Shown here: piece by piece, positions 9,402-19,161 of the stretch
Numbering within the stretch: position 1 is the stretch's first letter
Layout of the letters: each line of letters starts with the position of its first letter
NCBI GenBank assembly: GCA_031423995.1
Contig: JANPGO010000060.1
Location: 1-43,047 of the forward strand
Direction of reading: 5' to 3'
Length of the DNA: 43,047 nt
Source of the DNA: STC-74 sp031423995
Lineage (GTDB): Bacteria; Patescibacteriota; Gracilibacteria; BD1-5; UBA2023
The notes under the pieces: model-generated
The model's input: the letters and a program-made list of their open reading frames with translations, nothing else
Database searches by the model: none
Told to the model about the DNA's origin: nothing
Program-made: the position numbers and the translations under genes

Positions 9402-9424
9402 ATCAAAAAATAACATAAAAGAGT

Positions 9425-9452
9425 ATATCACCGAATACAGGTGATATTTTTT
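9425..9452 (+). terminator. intrinsic terminator after pyrD and its small downstream gene
   Basis: An 8-bp perfect stem ATATCACC / GGTGATAT with a 7-base loop is followed by a T run. Confidence 0.8.
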
Positions 9453-9525
9453 GGAGCTCTACTCTGATACCGGACTCGGTGAAAGTGAAATAGTGATCAA
9501 AGAAAATTATAACAGAGAAGCTAAA

Positions 9526-9699
9526 ATGAGAAGAAGAGAAATACTCCTATTAATAGAAAAACGCCTTTCTTCTGAGGTTATTTTTGGTCGAACTCTTGTG
9601 AATTCACTCATTCTCCAATGGCGATCCAAGGTGATATTCATCACTTGGGAAGAGCTCAATAATGATATACGGAGGATAGTAGATCTAGAAATTCGATAA
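9526..9699 (+). CDS. small basic protein, unknown
   Basis: A 57-residue ORF from ATG 9526 (MRRREILLLIEKRL...) to TAA. AGAGAAG a few bases before the ATG could serve as a weak ribosome binding site. The frame is open upstream to a GTG at 9493 and a TTG at 9451, but the latter overlaps the terminator T run. No family recognised; it may be spurious. Confidence 0.35.
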   Translation: MRRREILLLIEKRLSSEVIFGRTLVNSLILQWRSKVIFITWEELNNDIRRIVDLEIR

Positions 9700-9724
9700 C
9701 TTTTTATTCATTACTGTATTCTTG

Positions 9725-10213
9725 ATGAGAAAAACTATTATCGGTGTTATGTGACCATGACCAAATGCAACAGAAAAAGAAATCAGATCCTGATATGAAA
9801 TCTGAAAGCTTATTGCATCTGAATGATGGATAACGCTTACTGGTTGATCGAATACTGGAATCATGGATTCGGCCCTTCATGGAGCAAAGGATGCAGGAGG
9901 TATGACTATAGGAATCCTCCCCTCGAAAGATCCTTCAAAGACTTCAATTTTTGTAGATATCCCTATCTATACAAATATGGGAAGTGGGAGGAATGTGATA
10001 AATGTTCTCTCGAGCGATATTATCATCGCTTGTGGTATCGGACAATGAACCGCTTCGGAAGTCTCACTTGCACTCAAAGAGAATAAGAAAGTTATTTTAT
10101 ATTGAACAAGTGAATCTGCAGAAAAGTTCTTCCAAGAAATCTGAAAAGAAAATATCTTCATTGCCAGTAATTGTCAGGAAGTAATAGAAATAATAAAAAA
10201 TCAACTTAATTAG
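9725..10213 (+). CDS. TIGR00725/LOG-like nucleotide phosphoribohydrolase-fold protein
   Basis: 162 residues of Rossmann-like fold, related to the family once called lysine decarboxylases and to LOG proteins that hydrolyse nucleoside 5'-monophosphates to base and ribose-5-phosphate. It opens with MRKTIIGVMGPGPNATEKE, then LTGGSNTGIMDSALHGAKDAGG, GILPSKDPS, YTNMGSGRNVINVLSSD and CGIGQGTASEVSLALKE. Several Gly in these loops are UGA, so the standard code would destroy it. The classical PGGxGT motif of true LOG enzymes is modified (GIGQGTASE), as in the TIGR00725 branch. It lies 10 bases before the pyrF-pyrE fusion, suggesting a role in nucleotide salvage; activity is inferred. Confidence 0.8.
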
Positions 10214-10222
10214 TATTTATTT

Positions 10223-11737
10223 ATGCACGCACTCAATATCGCCTTCGATGGCAAGAGCTCATCTGAACTCAAGGAATTCATCTCAAAAAACAGAGAATTA
10301 TTCTCATCATGAGGGATCCATATCAAGGTCAATGACCTCCTCTCAGAGATCGGGATCGAGTGACTGAAGTTGCTCGCTTGAGAAATCCGGGATGAAACCT
10401 GAATCGATATCATCTGGATGATCGATGGGAAATGGTACGATATCCCGAATACCGTTGCGAACTATGCGAAGAGACTCGATGGACTCGATGTCGCATACTA
10501 CACCGTCCATGCGAGTGGATGAAGAGAGATGATCCAGGCAGCGAAAAAAGCAGCACCAAATACCAAGCTCCTCGCCATCACGATCCTCACCTCGATGCAG
10601 GATGATGAAGTAGTAGATATATATGATGCCAATCGTGCAGATTCTATCCTCCGCCTCGCGAAGTCAGCACTTGCAGCTGGTGCAGACGGGCTTGTCTGTT
10701 CGCCTGCAGATGCTCCGATGCTCAGGGAAGTATTCGGTTATGATTTTCTCCTCGTCACTCCGAATATTCAACGTGAATGAATAGAAAGAAAAGATGATCA
10801 GAATCAAGCTCTCACGAATACTCCACGCGGCGCGATCGAGAATGGTGCCTCAGATATTGTCGTTGGACGACCGATCCTCACGGCAGAGAATCCTGGAGAA
10901 GTCATACGAGAGACATTGGAACAAATGGATGCTGCTCAAGCCCCAATGAGAAGGGGGGAAGTCTGCCATAGCGGACAGGGGGGTTCTGTTTCTAGTCCAT
11001 TCGCCTTCGAAAAACTCCTCCACACTGGAGACTGGGAATCAGTCCTGAAATACATCGGTGCTATCTATATACGACCTATGTGAGGGAAATATGTCCGCTA
11101 TACAAGTGGTCTCATTGCCGATGCTTATACCAATATGGGCGTTCCAGAGAGAGACTATCGTGTACTGCATCGAGTCTGACATGATATCGCAGGACAACTC
11201 CATCAGGCGCACATATCCCCTGACTGAGTCATCGGTGCCCAGATGGGATCTGTCCGTCTCTCACTGTCACTTGCAGAGGCACTCAGTATCCCGGAAAGTC
11301 TCTATACAGAGAAGGATGGTGATAGCATGCTCCTGAAGCGACATGAACTCGGGGATGATGGGCTCAAGGGAAGGAAGATCATCCTCTCAGAAGATGTCAT
11401 CACGAAGGGTTCGACGATAGCGAAAATGATCGAAATCGTAAAAAATGGTGGTGGGGAAGTCGTCGCTGTTACCTGTATCGTGAATCGAAGTGGGAAGGAT
11501 AATTTCGACGGAATACCACTCTTCCACTGCTACACACCAGCACCATTCCAGATGTGGTGGGATGAGAAAACACTCGAAAAAACCCGAGCCAATGAACAGG
11601 CAACAGGGAAATCACCAGAAGAGATCGAAGCTATCATCACAGCACTCCAGTCGAAGTATCCGAGACTCCCATCCGATGCAGAGATATCTGAGAAGCCAAA
11701 AAATGAATGGAATGAACTCGTAAGAAGTATGAGATAA
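10223..11737 (+). CDS. pyrFE: fused orotidine-5'-phosphate decarboxylase and orotate phosphoribosyltransferase
   Basis: One uninterrupted 504-residue frame (UGA as Gly) carries both last steps of UMP synthesis. Residues 1-235 are the PyrF barrel: MHALNIAFDGK, the catalytic MIDGKWYDIPNT (DxKxxDIPNT), TVHASGG, LVTPNIQREG and a phosphate-binding IVVGRPILTAENPGEV. Residues about 260-504 are PyrE-like: LLHTGDWESVLK, KYVRYTSGLIADAY, then IILSEDVITKGSTIAKMIEIV as the PRPP loop. The order PyrF-PyrE is the reverse of animal UMP synthase. The linker (residues about 238-256) is a palindromic repeat. Upstream is a TIGR00725 gene, and PRPP-supplying genes follow downstream. Confidence 0.93.
10938..10985 (+). 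repeat. palindromic C/G-tract repeat at the PyrF-PyrE junction
   Basis: AAGCCCCAATGAGAAGGGGGG, then TCTGCC...GGACA and GGGGGGTTC: the same architecture as the elements in lepA (668-721) and ychF (39447-39485), but read in a different frame, so that it encodes a different peptide. It forms exactly the interdomain linker. Confidence 0.85.
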
Positions 11738-11746
11738 CTCACCAAT

Positions 11747-12487
11747 ATGCTCGAATTCCAAATATTTCTCATCGCCCTCATATCGTCATTTCTCTGACAG
11801 ATTGTTACCTGAATCACTTCAGCCCTTTCAGTGAGTGTGCTGATCCTTCTCGGGATCCCTGTGCAGATCGCAAAAACAACGTACCAGATAGGAAATGTCT
11901 GAGTCAATCTCTGAGCCCTCTTTCCACTCCTGAAGAGTCAGAGACTCAGAAAAGATATTATTATCCCACTCTTTCTCGTTGCTCTCGTCTGAGGATATAT
12001 ATGATGAAATATACTTATCACGCTTCCGACTGATATCCTTCTAAAACTCACTGGTATATTCATGATGAGCATGCTCGTAGTAAATATATTCTCGAAATCA
12101 CTCTGAGTTATCACAAAAGAAGTGACAAAGTGAAGAAAGTATACTGGATTCATAGCATATTTTCTTCTGAATATATTCTACTCAGTTTTTCCTATAGGAA
12201 CATGAGTACTATTTCAGGCACTCCATACTTTTTTCTTCCGTGTGACCAATCTCGAAGCTCGACTTATCGGATGTGTTCTCACAACTCCTTTCGCGATTGG
12301 ATTCATCTTCCCAGTGATCACTTCAGGACTCTACAATATCTCATATATGATACTCTTCACGGTATGAGGATACCTCGGGTGATATCTCGGTGCACATAGT
12401 GGGATAAAACTCTGAAATTTTTGGCTCAAGAGAATGCTCATGATATGACTCTTTGCAATCGGTACATACTTTCTTCTTTTCGCATAA
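11747..12487 (+). CDS. TauE/SafE (TSUP) family membrane permease
   Basis: A 246-residue polytopic inner-membrane protein. It starts MLEFQIFLIALISSFLGQIVTGITSA, the typical first helix of TSUP sulfite/sulfoacetate-type exporters, and has a matching second half with SVFPIGTGVLFQALHTFFF and an Ala/Gly-rich last helix. Seven or so hydrophobic segments are visible. Many membrane glycines are UGA. The transported substrate is unknown. It starts 9 bases after pyrFE, so it is probably in the same transcript. Confidence 0.8.
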
Positions 12488-12502
12488 TTTACTCATTTTT
12501 CT

Positions 12503-12937
12503 ATGATTCTCTCTTTCGGTTACGACCACGGCGCATACGATATTCATGCGACGACTCGAGCATTTCTCGAATCACTCGGTCACACGGTCATCGAGTACGG
12601 TGCAGAGGGGAGTGCATCGACTGATTTTTTTCCTGATTTTGCCCACTCAGTTGCTGAAGATGTCCTCTCATGACGGGCGGAATATGGGATCCTCGTCTGT
12701 GGAAGTGGGAATGGTATGGCGATGACCGCGAATAAACATCCGGGGATCAGAGCATGACTCGCATGGTCGCCTGAGATCGCGAGGCTTGCTCGATACCACA
12801 ATGATGCAAATATCCTCTGCCTCCCTGCTCGATTCATACCTATGGAAGAGCTTCAGTCATGTATTACGACCTTTCTCTCGACACCATTCGAAGGGGGTCG
12901 TCACTGCGGTCGAGTCGACAAAATCAATCTCCACTAA
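12503..12937 (+). CDS. rpiB: ribose-5-phosphate isomerase B
   Basis: Interconverts ribulose-5-phosphate and ribose-5-phosphate. 144 residues, normal for RpiB. Motifs: FGYDHGAYD at the N-terminus, ILVCGSGNGMAMTANKHPGIRAGLAW with the catalytic Cys and phosphate loop, HNDANILCLPARF, then TPFEGGRH. Two family glycines are UGA. It lies between the TSUP gene and the PRPP synthetase with 9 to 15 base gaps; with Prs it supplies PRPP for PyrE. Confidence 0.93.
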
Positions 12938-12946
12938 TTTTCCCCT

Positions 12947-13822
12947 ATGCTCTATCTCCATCCACATTTTTCCCACATCCAGTCGAAGTATCCTGATGCG
13001 GAAATCGTCCGATTCGAGCAATTCTCTGATGGATGGCCTCGAATTTTTCTCGATGATAAAGAGAGGATTCGAAATGAGGAAATTACCTATATCGGTGATT
13101 TTCGGTATGTCGATGATTTCTTCGGACAACTCGCTTTCCTCGATGGACTCATGCGATACAGTCCTCGTTCTCTCCATATTCATGTGCCATTTTTTCCTGC
13201 GGCATCGATGGAGCGAGATACTCCATCAGGGGAACTCTCGATTGCCAATGTCTTCGCACGGGCACTCTGACTCATCGGAGAGAGGAAATCCGGACAGGTG
13301 TTTATCCACCTGTACGATATTCACGATGAACGAGAGATTTTCTATTTTCCACCGTCACTCCAGATCGTTCACCATACGACCACTGACAACTTCAAACAAC
13401 AAGTGCTCAGAGGAGCGAAGAAACCCATCATCCTCTTTCCTGATGCAGGAGCAAAGAAGGCTTTTTCACGATTCTTTATTGATTATGAAGTAGTCACTTG
13501 TGCAAAGGTACGTACCTGACCGACGACACTTGAGATGTACTTCGAATGAGGGAATCTCGAGGGTCGTGAAGTATTTATCATCGATGATCATATACGCAGC
13601 GGATGAACCCTCATTGAAGCGGCGAAATACGCTCGTGAGAAATGAGCTATTTCCGTCTCTGCATTTGCCCCCCATGCGGTCTTTGCTGAGTGAATGAAGC
13701 AAACTTTTCTCGATGCATTCGATAGTTTCTACACGACGGATACTATTCCACTCAATAGAGAACGATTCCAATGAATCACAAAAGCGCATGTCCTTGATTT
13801 TGCATCAGAACTCTCTCTCTAG
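12947..13822 (+). CDS. prs: ribose-phosphate pyrophosphokinase (PRPP synthetase)
   Basis: Makes PRPP from ribose-5-phosphate and ATP. 291 residues, slightly short for the family. The PYxPYARQDR region is diverged to FFPAASMERDTPSGELSIANV. HLYDIHDEREIFYF corresponds to the metal/ATP flanking loop, PIILFPDAGAKKAFSRF to the PDxGxxxR motif, and VFIIDDHIRSGGTLIEAAKYA to the PRPP-binding loop, with the second Gly encoded by UGA. Starts 9 bases after rpiB and ends 2 bases before the ABC exporter start. Assignment strong; kinetic class unknown. Confidence 0.88.
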
Positions 13823-13824
13823 TT

Positions 13825-15687
13825 ATGACCTTCCTCCAGAAAGCAAAACGATTTTTCGAGCCACTCAAGGAAAGTAGACTTTTAGTTCTCCTTTCGGTTT
13901 TGAAATTTTCAACGTGGGCACTGTATGGACTTTTCTCTGTCTATATGATTAGAGAGTCCGTGAGACTTTTTTCCCTTTCTGATCTCCATTGACTCACTAT
14001 TCTCCTCTATGAATTTATCACATTCTCGATAGGGTATCTCTGTATCACATGGATATCTCGGAAAACGGATTGGCCATATCTCTACTATGCTATTGTAAAA
14101 TGGATCTATCAACAATACCTCCAAAAACTCTTTCTTATCGATGGGAATTATATAGAACGGATGGGGACAGGGAAGCTCATTGCTATCATCACTTCATGAG
14201 AAAAAGCATGGGTCGAATGACTCACAAATTTTATCAAAGAAGGAACTCGGATGATTATATTGACGAGTTTTATTTTCTATATATTTCTCCAAGTTCAGAT
14301 TCTCTACGGAGTAATATTTCTCATTGTTCTCATTGTTCTGCATATTGTTGTCGTGATTGCGGACCAATACGCTCACAGGTACCGTCGAATGCGAACAGAG
14401 AAAAAGAATGAATTCACTCGACAACTCGTCCGGATTATTATGTCTCGCAATGAGATCATACAGTGATCGAGAGCGAATGAAGAACTCACGAAAAATGCAT
14501 CACTCGTAGATGAGATCTGAATGACAAATATTGGAATCAATAATGCACTATTCTTTGTCTTCAACTCAGTCAGAGTCCTGACGATCAGCTTCAGAATTAT
14601 CCTCTTTCTCCTCATCATATTCACGGGTATTCGTACTTCGATGAATCCTGCTGATCTTGCTGGTATCCTTGCACTCTTTGTTGTATTTGAGAACTTTCTT
14701 CTGGATTCTGTGGAGTTCTACAAGAACTTCTCGAAAGAATTCTCTGATATTGAGAAAATATGGGAAATCATCGACACCGCTCCAGTCATGCGATGATACT
14801 CCACCTGATCCCCCTTCACTCCTGAGAACAAGAATATCGAGATAGAGCAAGTCACCTATGGCTACACTGAGTCTAAAGTCTTCTCTGACTTTTCTCTCAC
14901 CATCGAGAAAGGGAAGAAGACAGCACTCGTCTGAGTCTCAGGAGGAGGAAAGACTACACTGATCAAGCTTATTGCTGGATACCTCCATCCAGAATCTGGA
15001 AGTATCTCAGTCCTCGGGAATCCACTGGATTCTACAGCCCTGAAAACCTACTATCCTCATATTGGTTATCTCACACAAGATCCGAGCGTCTTCGATGGAA
15101 CAATCAGAGAGAACCTCATAAGTGCAGTTTCGAGTGTACCAGTCATGTCGACAGAGTCGTCTGTGCCTGTGACGACGACGAGACATCTTGCTCAGAAATG
15201 ACGAGAAAAAAAGCAAGATTTCTCCCTTCCCCTGAAACAAGTTCAGGGTTCGCTCGAAATGACAGATACACAGGGCCTCGAACAAAAACTGACACAAGCA
15301 CTTAAACTTGCCCACTGTGACTTCGTCTTCGAACTCGAGAAGGGTCTCGATACTGAGATAGGAGAACGAGGTGTCCGATTGAGCTGATGACAGAAACAAC
15401 GTCTTGCCATTGCGAAGATATTTCTCAAGGATCCAGAAATAATACTCCTGGATGAACCTACTTCAGCCCTTGACTCCTTCAGTGAAGAGAAGATTACAGA
15501 AGCACTGGGTAATCTCTTCGAGTGACGAACCGTCATCATCGTGGCTCATAGACTGCAGACCGTGAAGAAGGCAGATGATATCATCGTCATCGAGTGAGGA
15601 TCGGTCGTGGAACGATGAACACACACAACCCTCGTAGAACAGGGAGGGATTTATGCGAGGATGCTCGAGTTACAGAGTGGATTTTAG
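13825..15687 (+). CDS. ABC transporter, fused membrane and ATPase domains, with an in-frame repeat insertion
   Basis: 620-residue half-transporter of the exporter type. N-terminal about 300 residues carry hydrophobic helices (LLVLLSVLKFSTWALYGLFS, MIILTSFIFYIFLQVQILYG, LTISFRIILFLLIIFTGI). The ATPase domain has Walker A ALVGVSGGGKTTLIKLIAG (first Gly is UGA, 14932-14934), the Q-loop YLTQDPSVFDGTIRENL, signature LSGGQKQRLAI with both glycines as UGA (15385-15390), Walker B IILLDEPTSALD and the H-loop IVAHRL. Between the Q-loop and the signature there is a foreign segment of about 50 residues (435-486) derived from a dispersed repeat. Substrate unknown; placed between prs and ndk. Confidence 0.93.
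15139..15265 (+). repeat. composite repeat inserted in the ABC exporter ATPase domain
   Basis: The segment begins CAGTCATGTCGAC and ends GCTCGAAATGACAG, imperfect inverted ends. It contains CCCTGAAACAAGTTCAGGG (a palindrome) and AGCAAGATTTCTCCC. It lies in frame between the Q-loop and the LSGGQ motif, where other exporters have only the short helical linker. TGA at 15199-15201 is in frame and must be Gly. Confidence 0.8.
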
Positions 15688-15786
15688 ATGAGGAAAAACT
15701 TGCTTTTTCCCGTTTTTCTATATCATTTGCAGAAAGAAACACCTCTTGTATTCTTCACTTTTCATTTACTTCTTCACTTTTTCCCT

Positions 15787-16224
15787 ATGGCAGAACGTTC
15801 ACTTATTATCCTGAAGCCTGATACAGTCCACCGTGGTCTCATCGGTCAGGTTCTCTCTCGCATCGAAGCTCGCGGACTCAAGGTCGTCGCGATGAAGATG
15901 GCAAAAGTCACGCAGGCAAAACTTGATGAGCACTATGGTCACCTCACGAGTAAGCCATTTTACCCTGAAATTGTTGCCTATATGACTATGGGCCCAGTGG
16001 TATTTCTCATCGTCGAAGGAGACAATGCTGTCGGTGGCATGCGCCAGCTCTGTGGTGCTACTGATCCTGCTCAAGCAGATATGGGAACAGTTCGTGCAGA
16101 CTTCGCACTCACGATCAGGTATAATCTCATCCATGCTTCTGACTCCGTCGAGAATGCTACGGCAGAGATCGCACGATTCTTCGCTGAAGATGAAATCTGT
16201 GGGTATGAGAGAAAAGTTATCTAA
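15787..16224 (+). CDS. ndk: nucleoside diphosphate kinase
   Basis: Transfers the gamma phosphate between nucleotides, making UTP and CTP precursors from the pathway encoded here. 145 residues. MAERSLIILKPDTVHRGLIGQ, GATDPAQADMGTVRADFA, and NLIHASDSVENATAEI with the phospho-histidine (His in IHASDS). ATG 15787 is the family start; the frame is open further upstream but those residues are not Ndk-like. No in-frame UGA. Ends TAA. Confidence 0.97.
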   Translation: MAERSLIILKPDTVHRGLIGQVLSRIEARGLKVVAMKMAKVTQAKLDEHYGHLTSKPFYPEIVAYMTMGPVVFLIVEGDNAVGGMRQLCGATDPAQADMGTVRADFALTIRYNLIHASDSVENATAEIARFFAEDEICGYERKVI

Positions 16225-16239
16225 TTTCAGAAAATAATA

Positions 16240-16602
16240 ATGCAAAAATTAGAGGCAACGATTCCTACAATTATATCTGTCTTGAGAGAAGCTATTAAGA
16301 AGAAATATATTGTATTAGGACTAATAATTGTGGTTTCTATTAGTGCATATATCATTACGCACACTGAATTAAATGATGGATTAAGTTGCATCACCCTATT
16401 GGACAATAATGCTCATGACCCATCATATAATGACTATTCGTGTTTTTCTATAAAAAATTCTCTCCAGTGCTGGCTGTGAATATGACGATATGTGTTTGAC
16501 GGACAAATGGGCTCCATTAGTTGCAGAGATTCATATTGGACTAATGAGTGTTGATTCTGATGTATGTATTATAGAATAATTGGTTTAATTCTTAGGAAAT
16601 AA
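16240..16602 (+). CDS. small cysteine-containing membrane-anchored protein, unknown
   Basis: A 120-residue ORF with one transmembrane segment near residues 24-42 (YIVLGLIIVVSISAYIITH), then an external part with several Cys (LSCITLLDNN, DYSCFSIKNSLQCWL, ISCRDSYW, NECGFGCMYY). The last third depends on reading four UGA codons as Gly. It is more AT-rich than its neighbours and looks like an accessory gene. No family recognised. Confidence 0.55.
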
Positions 16603-16603
16603 C

Positions 16604-17671
16604 TTGCGCTCTTCTAACAACTACACGACATCATTATTCTGTGTTCTCGCAGATCCTCGAGAAACTCGAAGAGTCGACACTTACTTGTCGGCTCTTTTTC
16701 CTGAGAAATCACGCAGCTACATCCAGAAGATGATCGAGGAGGGGAATATCACGGCGAATGGAGAACATTTCACGAAGAATAAGAAGATCTACCGTGGAGA
16801 TCTGATCGAGATGCGATGGAAAGTAGAAGCGATGCATCTCGAAGCAGAAGACCTTCCGATCGATATCGTCTATGAGAATGACGATTTCGCGATTATCAAT
16901 AAAGATGCTGGTATGAATACCCATCCAACACCAGGTGAAGATGGAAGAAAGGGAACTCTCGTGAATGCGCTTCTCTACCATTTTAAAAAACTTCCTCATC
17001 CCCCAGCCCCTTCTCCTTCAGAGAAGGAGGGCGACTACTACTATTATCCAATATCTTCTGAATGAGAAAGTATAGATAATGAGAAAACCCTCTCCTTTAG
17101 GAGAGGGCAAGGGTGAGGTAGTATTATCAATTGAGTTGAACGACCAGGTATCGTTCATCGATTGGATAAAGACACAAGCTGACTCATCATCATCGCGAAA
17201 AATGATCGTTCGATGCATGCACTCCAACTCAAGATCGCCAAGCGCACGATTGAAAAGACCTATCTTGCTCTGGTCACCGGAAGAGTGAAAGATCAGGAGG
17301 GGTATATCGAATCTTTTATCGGGCGTGATCCCTATGATCGAAAAAAAATGACTGTAGTCAATCCTGTCAATCCAAAAATCGCTAAAACGAAATTTATCAA
17401 TAGATGATATTTTGCCTCAAAATACACACTTCTCGAAGTTGATCTCCTCACTGGACGAACTCACCAGATCCGAGTCCACCTTGCCTCTATTGGATTTCCC
17501 ATTCTCGGTGATAAGATCTATGGAAATGAGAAGATGAACAAAGAGGCGCAAGAAGAATACGAACTGACTCGTCAATGGCTCCATGCATGGAAGCTCCGGT
17601 TCATGCTCTTCGGTGAAGATTTCCTATTCGAATGACCGCTCAAAGACGATCTCAAGAAAGTCATCGAATAG
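16604..17671 (+). CDS. RluA/RluD-type rRNA pseudouridine synthase with an in-frame repeat insertion
   Basis: Converts uridine to pseudouridine in large-subunit rRNA. 355 residues. The N-terminal S4 domain reads RRVDTYLSALFPEKSRSYIQ...GNITANG. The catalytic domain has NDDFAIINKDAGMNTHPTPG, then GIVHRLDKDTSGLIIIAKN (catalytic Asp; the Gly after DTS is UGA) and LLTGRTHQIRVHLASIGFPI. Between LVNALLYHFK and RPGIVHRLD sits a foreign stretch of about 46 residues (128-174) made of palindromic repeats. The start is TTG 16604, supported by AGGA a few bases upstream (16594-16597 area). RluA, RluC or RluD specificity cannot be told. Confidence 0.9.
16999..17118 (+). repeat. palindromic repeats inside the rluD-type gene
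   Basis: Two elements: 16999-17033 (CCCTTCTCCTTCAGAGAAGG core within TCCCCCAGCC...) and 17086-17118 (CCCTCTCCTTTAGGAGAGGG followed by CAAGGGTGAGG). TGA 17114-17116 is in frame. The second element resembles the one at 1450-1488 in lepA. Confidence 0.85.
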
Positions 17672-17754
17672 GTTTCAGTTTTTCCATATTTTTCATATAC
17701 TAACGGTGGCTTTTCTGTACTCATTTTATTTTGCTTCAATCTCAAAACTCAATA

Positions 17755-18117
17755 ATGAATCTCCGTCAAAAGCGTCTTGCAGACGCCATACGCAACTATG
17801 CAAGCGAATCGATACTCCTCTTCGAACAGATGCAACCCCATACTTTTGGGATTATTTCTGTCACGATGGTTGATATCAGTCCTGACTACTCCTATGCCGA
17901 TATCTATCTCTCTGCCCAATCTGATGAAAAAAAGCTTCCTCATTTTATCGCTCCAATAGCGCATGATATAGAACGATATATCGGGAAGACCTTCTCTTTG
18001 AGAAAGACTCCCCACATCCGATTCAAGCTCCAAAAAGAAGCATCAAAAGCAACAAATGTCCTAGAACTTATCAACACCCTTGACCACCAATATGGACTTT
18101 CTCAGATGGATTCGTAG
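17755..18117 (+). CDS. rbfA: ribosome-binding factor A
   Basis: 30S maturation factor with a KH-like fold, 120 residues. RQKRLADAIRNYASESILLF, then GIISVTMVDISPDYSYADIYLS (the family's iTvt.V.vs.D...A.v pattern) and RKTPHIRFKLQKEASKATNVLELI. ATG 17755 is the sensible start. No UGA codons. It overlaps the next gene by 26 bases and ends in TAG. Confidence 0.88.
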   Translation: MNLRQKRLADAIRNYASESILLFEQMQPHTFGIISVTMVDISPDYSYADIYLSAQSDEKKLPHFIAPIAHDIERYIGKTFSLRKTPHIRFKLQKEASKATNVLELINTLDHQYGLSQMDS

Positions 18118-19156
18118 CTTCTCGAAAAAATATAAAAATCGTGGATTTCAGACGGAAGTGAAGCGTGAAAGAGAACAAAAATATCTCTTTCGTGATACCT
18201 GACCCGTTCTCCAGACAAAACGATGAGGGATTTTTCGTGAAAAAAAACGTGCACTCAAGCCCTTCACGAACTTCTTCCAAGAGAGTATTCTCGATAAAAC
18301 TTCATCTTTTTTCGAAGATCAGAGACTTCTTTGATATATTGGAATTATCCTCATATTTCTCTGTGGATATATTTTCTTTTTCTCATCATACTTCCAGATA
18401 TCACCATCCAAAGTCCTTATAGGATGAGAAGAAGGAAATGAAGGAATCGATATCAATATTGCCTATCGTGCCATAGAGGATATCTATGGGAAGAACGTAT
18501 TTCTTTTTGACGAAAGTGCTGTTGCACTCAGTCTGAAAAGATACCAGAACAATATCGAAAAAGTGAGTATCGAACGACTCTACCCAAACTGACTCAAAAT
18601 CATACTCAAAAGCTTTCCTATTCTCTACAAGGCAAGTATTAGTAGTCGGATCAACAAGTACTGGTGACTCTCAGCGAATGGTGTGCTCGTACCCCTTGCG
18701 AAAGAAAAAATTGATTCTCTTCCTTCTTTTGAAATACATGCGAATCTGAGTGAGGATGAGCTTCTAGATTACAAAAATATCATCAGTGAGACCCGCCTTA
18801 CTGCAATGAACAAAGTGCTCGAAATCTTCAAACAAGAATGGACTGATATCCATCTCTGAAAATTTCGATACCTCACAGAAGAGAATGAATTCCATATTAG
18901 TCTCGAAAAAGGATGAAAGATTCTTTTTGCACTTCAAGATTTCTCAATTGATAGCACTAAGACAACCGTTGACTTGTATGCAAACCTCAAAAATCAGATC
19001 CTCACACTCAAAGCATATCTCAAAGAGAATCGTCCAGTACTTGAGAGTGATACACTCTCATATATCGATGTGCGTATTCCTGGAAAGATATTTCTCTGTC
19101 GAGTCAAAGATATTTGTGCGAAAAATCTCATTACCGTTTATTGAGAAAATTATTAA
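18092..19156 (+). CDS. FtsQ/DivIB-like cell division protein with POTRA domain
   Basis: 354 residues, single-span membrane protein. A basic cytoplasmic N-terminus of about 85 residues precedes a transmembrane helix (YIGIILIFLCGYIFFFSSYF), then a POTRA-like region (ISPSKVLIGG...AIEDIYGKNVFLFDESAVALSL), IEKVSIERLYPNGLKIILK, and a C-terminal FtsQ-like part with STKTTVDLYANLKNQIL and YIDVRIPGKIF. Several Gly are UGA. The start lies inside rbfA, suggesting coupling. FtsQ assignment rests on topology and the ERLYPNGLKI pattern, so it is likely rather than certain. Confidence 0.75.
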
Positions 19157-19161
19157 TAATT

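Noticed and set aside
12786..13493. Plus-strand open frame of 235 codons overlapping rpiB and prs
   Set aside because: Out of frame with two well-supported enzymes; Ser-rich composition typical of a shifted reading of this codon usage.
14932..15390. UGA as tryptophan (code 4) or selenocysteine
   Set aside because: The UGA sites are Gly of Walker A and LSGGQ; Trp cannot fit, Trp is encoded by UGG elsewhere, and no selenocysteine insertion element is expected at so many sites.
15688..15786. N-terminal extension of ndk
   Set aside because: The frame is open, but the residues are unlike any Ndk and the family start MAERSLIILKPD lies at 15787.
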